Assembly (NCBI GenBank): GCA_045579745.1
Contig: JAZNMQ010000005.1
Coordinates: forward strand, 1-21,744
Direction: 5' to 3'
From: Flemingiibacterium sp045579745
GTDB lineage: Bacteria; Bacillota; Clostridia; Oscillospirales; CAG-272
Length of the DNA: 21,744 nt
The notes beneath the pieces are model-generated. The model was not told the origin of the DNA, ran no database searches, and saw only the letters and a list, made by a program, of their open reading frames with translations. The translations under genes and the position numbers were made by a program. This document shows, piece by piece, positions 21,478 to 21,744 of the stretch (position 1 is the first letter of the stretch; every line of letters begins with the position of its first letter).

Positions 21478-21744
21478 ATGGCTAGAGATATTTCGCTTCA
21501 AAAGACAAGAAATATCGGTATCATGGCTCACATCGATGCCGGTAAGACTACCACTACCGAGCGTATACTTTTCTACACTGGTAGAACTCACAAGCTTGGT
21601 GAGACCCACGAGGGTGCGGCTACCATGGACTGGATGGCTCAGGAGCAGGAGAGAGGTATTACCATCACTTCCGCTGCAACCACATGTTTCTGGGCAAAGA
21701 GTGAGTTCCACAACGATCCTGCGGCTGTTAAGAAGAACACCCAC
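21478..21744 (+). CDS. fusA: Elongation factor G, 5' end (cut by window)
   Basis: Only the first 89 codons are inside the window. The ATG at 21478 follows AAGGAG at 21460-21465. The N-terminus has G1 AHIDAGKTTTTER and the switch I region GITITSAATTCFW, which define EF-G, the GTPase that moves tRNA and mRNA after peptide transfer. A stretch AKSEFHNDPAAVKKNTH lies between FW and the expected INIIDTPGH, slightly longer than in E. coli. It is the third gene of the str operon after rpsL and rpsG. Confidence 0.97.
   Translation, partial: MARDISLQKTRNIGIMAHIDAGKTTTTERILFYTGRTHKLGETHEGAATMDWMAQEQERGITITSAATTCFWAKSEFHNDPAAVKKNTH

Noticed and set aside
21010..21744. 244-aa frame antisense to rpsG and fusA; also a 216-aa frame antisense to rpsL (20258-20908)
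   Set aside because: Shadows of highly expressed, codon-biased genes; no start signals and no recognisable protein features.
1..21744. CRISPR arrays, tRNA/rRNA genes, known riboswitches, phage or transposase genes
   Set aside because: None seen: no regular direct-repeat array, no cloverleaf or rRNA-like tract, no recombinase motif.

Overview
The window looks like chromosomal DNA from a spore-forming Firmicute of the class Clostridia (an Oscillospiraceae/Ruminococcaceae-type genome is the best guess). The reasons are a spoVAC-spoVAD-spoVAE operon with a sigma-G-type promoter, a GerW/YtfJ spore protein, the Firmicute pairings scpA-scpB, ytfI-ytfJ and lon-engB, a ribosomal protein S12 with the Clostridia-type N-terminal insertion, and strong GGAGG Shine-Dalgarno sites. 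I see no tRNA, rRNA, CRISPR array, phage gene or transposase.

Layout. Positions 1-450 hold a tiny Cys/Gly/Asn-rich membrane or lipoprotein-like gene on the plus strand and a hairpin-rich convergent 3' region. From 450 to 20078 every gene is on the minus strand. Read in the direction of transcription (right to left) they are: an anchored 111-aa hypothetical, recD2, a ComF-type phosphoribosyltransferase and a 69-aa hypothetical; then lon, engB, a site-2 protease, scpA, scpB, ytfI (DUF2953), ytfJ, a D,D-carboxypeptidase, rluB, a GNAT-like protein, a CapA-like lipoprotein, an AEC transporter and topB; then spoVAC, spoVAD and spoVAE. At the right edge the strand flips: a near-perfect sigma-A promoter drives rpsL, rpsG and the start of fusA (cut by the window end).

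How the genes fit together. recD2-comF is a DNA repair/uptake-type pair with a 4-nt overlap. lon-engB is protein quality control plus ribosome assembly. scpA-scpB serve chromosome condensation and sit, as in many Firmicutes, near a D,D-carboxypeptidase and rluB. ytfJ and spoVACDE act in the forespore (spore coat/germination functions and dipicolinate uptake). rpsL-rpsG-fusA is the start of the str operon.

Most interesting non-coding signals. (1) At the topB/spoVAC junction a 14-bp inverted repeat contains the spoVAC ribosome-binding site in one arm, while a sigma-G-like promoter overlaps the other arm and the loop. Read-through RNA should therefore hide the site and promoter-initiated RNA should expose it. 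(2) A 193-bp MITE-like element between ytfJ and the carboxypeptidase gene has 10-bp terminal inverted repeats and a perfect 12-bp flanking duplication; a shorter relative abuts the lon stop codon. (3) A short palindromic repeat lies just upstream of both the ytfJ and scpA start codons. (4) Several spacers are packed with diverse perfect hairpins.
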